This document shows, piece by piece, positions 5,938-8,617 of a DNA stretch of 8,617 nt. Origin of the DNA: Bacillota bacterium (GTDB taxonomy: Bacteria > Bacillota > Clostridia > Peptostreptococcales > Anaerovoracaceae); contig JAEEIC010000048.1 in the NCBI GenBank assembly GCA_016281165.1, positions 1 through 8,617 on the forward strand, in the 5' to 3' direction. Each line of letters starts with the position of its first letter. The first letter of the stretch is position 1. A model generated the notes under the pieces. It was given only the letters and a program-made list of their open reading frames with translations. It did not search any database and was not told the origin of the DNA. The translations under genes and the position numbers were made by a program.

Positions 5938-7893
5938 TTATATTATCTCTTCTTCTCTTAAGATCTGCACGACCTGCTGGATGGCCTCCTCCGGGCTCTC
6001 CTGCACCTGGGCCGCCGCCACGTTCATGTGGCCGCCCCCGCCCATCTTCTCCATTATGGTCTGGACGTTGACCTGGCCGGAGGCCCTGGCGGAGATGTTG
6101 GTCCCTCTGGTGCCCCTGCCGGCGGCAAAGGCGGCCTTGACGCCCTGCATCTCCAAAAGCTCGTCCGCCGCCTGGGCGGTCAGGACCTGCATGGAATCGT
6201 CCGCCTCCTTGGTGTAGGCGACGGCCACCCCGCCTCCCAGGATCTCGGCGCTGGCGATGAGATTGTATTTCTTCTGCACGAAATCGAGCCTGAGCTTGAA
6301 GTATTTCTTGACCTCGGCCCCGTCGGCCCCGTTCCTCCTCAGCCAGGCCGCCGCCTCGAAGGTCCTCACGCCGGCGTTGACGGTGAAGTTCTTGGTGTCG
6401 ACGGTGATGCCGGCCAGGAGGGCGTTGGCGGTGAAGCGGTCGATGGATTTGCCGCCCGAGTACTGAAGGAGCTCGGTCACCAGCTCGCTGGCCGAAGAGG
6501 CGTAGACCTCGGTGTGGACCAGGGTCGCGTTCTCTATCGCTCCTCTCGCTCTTCTGTGGTGGTCGATTATGACTATGCGCTGGGCGGCCCCGACGAGCTC
6601 GGGGGCCTCGACCGTGTAGCTGGAGTGGCAGTCGGTGACGATGAGCAGGGTGTCCTCGGTCATGAGGGGCTTGATCTGCTCGCTGCTCATGAATCTGTAG
6701 CGTCCGGTCGCCGCCGCGGCGTCATATATCTGCTGTATCGCTTCGCCCACGCCGTTGAGGGCGATGCATACTTCCTTCCCGGCGATCTCCGCCAGCTGGT
6801 AGAGGCCGATGGCGGAACCGATGGAGTCCATGTCGGGGCGGGAATGGCCCATGATCACGACCCTGTCGGAGCCCTGCATCTGCTGCAGCAGAGCGTGGGC
6901 GACCATGCGGGACTTGCCCTTGTTCCTCTTTTCGACGGTGGGCAGGGCCCCGCCGAAGTATTCGTTGTCGCCGCTGAGCCTTCTTATGACGGCCTGGTCG
7001 CCGCCTCTGCCCAGGGCCAGCTCCATGGCCTGGCGGGCGTCGCTCTGCAGCTCGTCGAGATCGGCGCTCTCGCAGCCCACGCCGATGGAGAGCGAGGTGG
7101 GAAAGTCCGCCCCGGTCACGATCTCGTGTATGTCGTTGAGTATGCCGAAGCGCCCTTCTCTTAAGGGCTCCATGAATCTCTGCTCGAAGAATATCATGTA
7201 GCTGCCGGGCCTGAAGCGCGAGACCGCGGCCTGCATCTCGCCGGCCCAGGTCCTGATGCACTTGTCGATGGCGGCCTCGACCGAGGACTGCTCTTCGGTG
7301 GGAGTATCGGCCAGTATCTCGTCGTAATTATCGACGCTCACGAAGGCCACGCAGGCCTTGCTGTCTTCGTAGAGCTTTTTTATCCTTTCGGTCTCGGTGA
7401 TGTCGGTCCAGATCAGCAGCCTCCTGGGGGAGGTGCCGCCGACCTGGGTGCTGTTGACGAGGTAGCTCCTCTCGCCCCAGACCACTCTCTGCTCGACGCT
7501 CTTTTCGCCGGAGAAGATCTCGCCCAGCTTCGCGTCGGTCAGGGCTCCTTCGACGGGCCCGTTCTCGCGGCTGAGGGCCTCGAAGCAGCTGTTCTTCCAG
7601 GCCAGGCTGCCGGAGGCGTCGATGGAGCACAGGGGCAGGCTCTCGCTCTCGCTCAGCGTGTACATGATCTGGTCGTTGTCCTGCAGCAGCTGGGCCTCGT
7701 AGTCCATGAAGCGGGGCAGCACCGTCCTGTCGGTCAGGGCGCTCTGATAGAAGAGGGCCGCCGCGCAGACCAGAAGGCTCACGACCCCGAAGACGCGGTT
7801 ATAGTAGAGTATGAGAAGGCTCATGAGCGTCATCGCCGTCAGACAGGGGATGAGATAGGGCATCACGAAGCTCTGGTTGAATTGCTTTTTCAA
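5938..7893 (-). CDS. gdpP: Cyclic-di-AMP phosphodiesterase GdpP (PAS / degenerate GGDEF / DHH-DHHA1)
   Basis: A 651-residue membrane-bound enzyme that hydrolyses c-di-AMP to pApA, lowering the second messenger that controls potassium and osmolyte uptake and wall stress. Using the TTG start: two membrane helices (about 11-30 and 34-50), a PAS-like region (about 84-170), a degenerate GGDEF domain (about 178-305) with RPGSYMIFF where an active cyclase motif would be, then the DHH domain. Metal-binding motifs are intact: H350, D354 and D356 in GHSRPDMDS, D421 in DCHS, D444-H445-H446, and D499 in VDTKNF. The DHHA1 domain carries GGGGHM at 618-623. TTG at 7891-7893 is chosen because AAGGAG lies six bases upstream. 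The ATG at 7926 has no ribosome binding site and almost coincides with the predicted transcription start. This is the first gene of the operon and is divergent from the ArsR-family gene. Confidence 0.95.
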   Translation of the reverse strand: MKKQFNQSFVMPYLIPCLTAMTLMSLLILYYNRVFGVVSLLVCAAALFYQSALTDRTVLPRFMDYEAQLLQDNDQIMYTLSESESLPLCSIDASGSLAWKNSCFEALSRENGPVEGALTDAKLGEIFSGEKSVEQRVVWGERSYLVNSTQVGGTSPRRLLIWTDITETERIKKLYEDSKACVAFVSVDNYDEILADTPTEEQSSVEAAIDKCIRTWAGEMQAAVSRFRPGSYMIFFEQRFMEPLREGRFGILNDIHEIVTGADFPTSLSIGVGCESADLDELQSDARQAMELALGRGGDQAVIRRLSGDNEYFGGALPTVEKRNKGKSRMVAHALLQQMQGSDRVVIMGHSRPDMDSIGSAIGLYQLAEIAGKEVCIALNGVGEAIQQIYDAAAATGRYRFMSSEQIKPLMTEDTLLIVTDCHSSYTVEAPELVGAAQRIVIIDHHRRARGAIENATLVHTEVYASSASELVTELLQYSGGKSIDRFTANALLAGITVDTKNFTVNAGVRTFEAAAWLRRNGADGAEVKKYFKLRLDFVQKKYNLIASAEILGGGVAVAYTKEADDSMQVLTAQAADELLEMQGVKAAFAAGRGTRGTNISARASGQVNVQTIMEKMGGGGHMNVAAAQVQESPEEAIQQVVQILREEEII

Positions 7894-7899
7894 GGACAG

Positions 7900-7905
7900 C
7901 TCCTT
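7900..7905 (-). promoter_or_regulatory. gdpP ribosome binding site, supporting a TTG start
   Basis: AAGGAG on the minus strand is followed by CTGTCC and then TTG (7891-7893). No comparable site precedes the in-frame ATG at 7924-7926, so the TTG start is preferred. Confidence 0.7.
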
Positions 7906-7935
7906 TCCCGGGCGATTCCTGCCCATAGATAATAC

Positions 7936-7944
7936 AGTATATCA
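7936..7944 (-). promoter_or_regulatory. Extended -10 promoter for the gdpP operon
   Basis: On the minus strand, TGATATACT combines a TG extension with the -10 hexamer TATACT (7936-7941). No good -35 is found at 16-18 bases, which is typical of extended -10 promoters. Transcription would start near 7929, about 36 bases before the preferred TTG start. Confidence 0.5.
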
Positions 7945-7977
7945 TAATTGCGGGGATAGGTGCAGGAAATTTGCGGA

Positions 7978-8007
7978 TGGACGCGGCGGGCGGATATGTG
8001 GTAGAAT
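7978..8007 (+). promoter_or_regulatory. Candidate promoter for the ArsR-family gene
   Basis: On the plus strand, TGGTAGAAT (7999-8007) has a TG extension before the -10 hexamer TAGAAT (8002-8007). A weak -35, TGGACG (7978-7983, four of six consensus bases), lies 18 bases upstream. Transcription would start near 8014. It is back to back with the gdpP promoter, about 60 bases from -10 to -10. Confidence 0.5.
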
Positions 8008-8026
8008 ATCCAGCGCGTACGAAGGA

Positions 8027-8040
8027 CGGGCCCCGGCCCG
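8027..8040 (+). repeat. Short inverted repeat in the arsR-type gene leader
   Basis: CGGGCC-CC-GGCCCG is a 6-bp perfect inverted repeat with a 2-base centre, between the predicted transcription start and the ribosome binding site of the ArsR-family gene. It is placed where an autoregulatory operator could be, but short GC-rich palindromes are common in this composition. Confidence 0.25.
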
Positions 8041-8061
8041 CGGGATCTTAAGGAGCGGAAA

Positions 8062-8397
8062 ATGAGGATCAGAAAAGACGGCGGACAACTTAACAGCGAA
8101 GACGTGAGGCTCATCGCGGCCTGCTCCGACGCCCTGGGACATCCGGCGAGGGTCGAGATCTTCCGCTACATATATTCGGAGAACCTGGCCAGAAGGCAGG
8201 TCTGCAACAAGGATCTGGTGGAGCGCTTCTCGCTCGCCCAGGCGACGGTCTCGCAGCACCTGAACAGGCTGGTCTCCTCGGGCCTCCTTCAGACCCAGTC
8301 CAAAGGGACCCGCAGTTACTATTTCGTCAACATCGGCCTTCTGGGCAGCTACGTCAACGCCATCAGGAGGCTCAACCTGCCGGCAGCGGATAAGTGA
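8062..8397 (+). CDS. ArsR-family winged-helix transcriptional regulator
   Basis: A 111-residue small DNA-binding protein, normal in length for the ArsR/SmtB family. It shows LGHPARVEIFRYIY (25-38), matching the family's LxxPxRxxIL helix, then the recognition helix AQATVSQHLNRLVSSGLL (59-76) and a beta wing, GTRSYYFVN (82-90). These proteins bind operators as dimers and are usually released by metals, thiol chemistry or small molecules. The classical ELCVCD metal site is absent; only C21 and C48 are present, with C48 just ahead of the recognition region (QVCNKDLV). A metal-independent or single-cysteine mechanism is possible. The ATG has AGGAG six bases upstream. The gene diverges from gdpP and has no same-strand partner in view, so its target is unknown; it may regulate itself or the gdpP operon. 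The family call is firm; the signal is unknown. Confidence 0.88.
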   Translation: MRIRKDGGQLNSEDVRLIAACSDALGHPARVEIFRYIYSENLARRQVCNKDLVERFSLAQATVSQHLNRLVSSGLLQTQSKGTRSYYFVNIGLLGSYVNAIRRLNLPAADK

Positions 8398-8422
8398 GCC
8401 GGCGCAAAGGCAGCCGCGAGAG

Positions 8423-8455
8423 CCGGCCCCGGGCGGCCGGAAGGAGCGCCTCCTT
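8423..8455 (+). other. Two small GC-rich hairpins downstream of the ArsR-family gene
   Basis: CCGGCC/GGCCGG (8423-8428 with 8435-8440) abuts AAGGAG/CTCCTT (8441-8446 with 8450-8455, loop CGC). Neither is followed by a T run, so a terminator role is not shown. Apart from these and the palindrome that follows, I see nothing coding in the 220 bases after the ArsR-family stop. Confidence 0.3.
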
Positions 8456-8479
8456 TGGGAGCGGGATCATGCTAAAGGG

Positions 8480-8597
8480 CCCAAGGTATCACAACGATCG
8501 TTATATAACAGAGATAAAACATCCCAAAAGGCTTGAGATATCAGGCTTTTCGGGATGTCTTGTATCTGTTATATAACGATCGTTGCGATTCTTTGGG
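8480..8597. repeat. 118-bp near-perfect palindrome, AT-rich
   Basis: All 59 position pairs around the centre at 8538/8539 align without a gap. I count 49 Watson-Crick pairs and 4 G-T pairs, with 6 other mismatches. The core is a perfect 21-bp inverted repeat, 8492-8512 against 8565-8585. Inner perfect pairing includes ACATCCC (8519-8525) with GGGATGT (8552-8558). Outer ends are CCCAA (8480-8484) and TTGGG (8593-8597). Each core arm holds two overlapping 10-bp palindromes, AACGATCGTT and GTTATATAAC. Further short inverted matches lie outside: GGGATCA (8463-8469) with TGATCCC (8609-8615), and AGGTATC (8484-8490) with GATACCT (8603-8609). The block is visibly richer in A and T than the flanks. 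It could be a miniature mobile element, an operator complex, or a convergent transcription barrier. No clear target-site duplication is seen. Confidence 0.8.
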
Positions 8598-8617
8598 ATC
8601 CAGATACCTGATCCCTC

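Noticed and set aside
6028..7164. Plus-strand 378-codon open frame inside gdpP
   Set aside because: It is fully antisense to the DHH and GGDEF regions of gdpP; its Gly/Val/Asp-rich composition has no recognisable motif.
8441..8456. AAGGAG-CGC-CTCCTT hairpin as an ArsR-family terminator
   Set aside because: The stem is only 6 bp and is followed by TGGG rather than a T run.
8394..8576. 60-codon GTG-start frame overlapping the ArsR-family stop
   Set aside because: It runs through GC-rich hairpins and half of the palindrome, has no ribosome binding site at suitable spacing, and its product resembles nothing.
8480..8597. The palindrome as a simple intrinsic terminator
   Set aside because: It is far longer than a terminator stem, has no loop and has no T run on either side; a barrier effect is possible, but the classical signature is absent.
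1..8617. tRNA, rRNA, CRISPR array, complete insertion sequence or phage genes
   Set aside because: No direct-repeat array, tRNA-like cloverleaf, rRNA-like stretch, transposase or integrase motif was seen in any frame.

Overview
The window reads as a GC-rich chromosomal segment of a Bacillota bacterium, most likely class Clostridia. The evidence is the conserved gdpP-rplI-dnaB block, a DnaD-type primosome protein, a G5/M23 cell-wall peptidase, strong AGGAGG-type ribosome binding sites and sigmaA-like promoters in short AT-rich dips. Nothing supports a closer placement.

Layout. Positions 1-770 (minus) hold the start of a CofE-like (F420-0:glutamate ligase family) gene that runs off the left edge. 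It has its own promoter at 801-829, just past a probable terminator at 848-882. Positions 893-7893 (minus) look like one operon, read from right to left: gdpP (c-di-AMP phosphodiesterase), rplI (ribosomal protein L9), dnaB (replicative helicase), a DnaD-domain primosome protein and a membrane-anchored G5/M23 peptidase. The last three junctions are 12-21 bases. A divergent control region at 7927-8061 carries extended -10 promoters for gdpP and for a small ArsR-family regulator (8062-8397, plus). The right end (8398-8617) has no convincing gene but holds a 118-bp, gap-free, nearly loopless palindrome that is AT-rich against its surroundings.

How the genes work together. The operon joins second-messenger turnover (GdpP), translation (L9), chromosome replication (DnaB helicase and DnaD-like protein) and cell-wall remodelling (M23). 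The most unusual gene is the DnaD-like protein. It has two DnaD C-terminal-type domains, then a segment resembling the N-terminal, zinc-binding, helicase-contacting domain of Gram-positive helicase loaders (DnaI/DnaC type), and stops where the loader's AAA+ ATPase would begin. No AAA+ loader gene follows; the M23 peptidase starts 21 bases later. The other observation that stands out is the large palindrome near the right edge.
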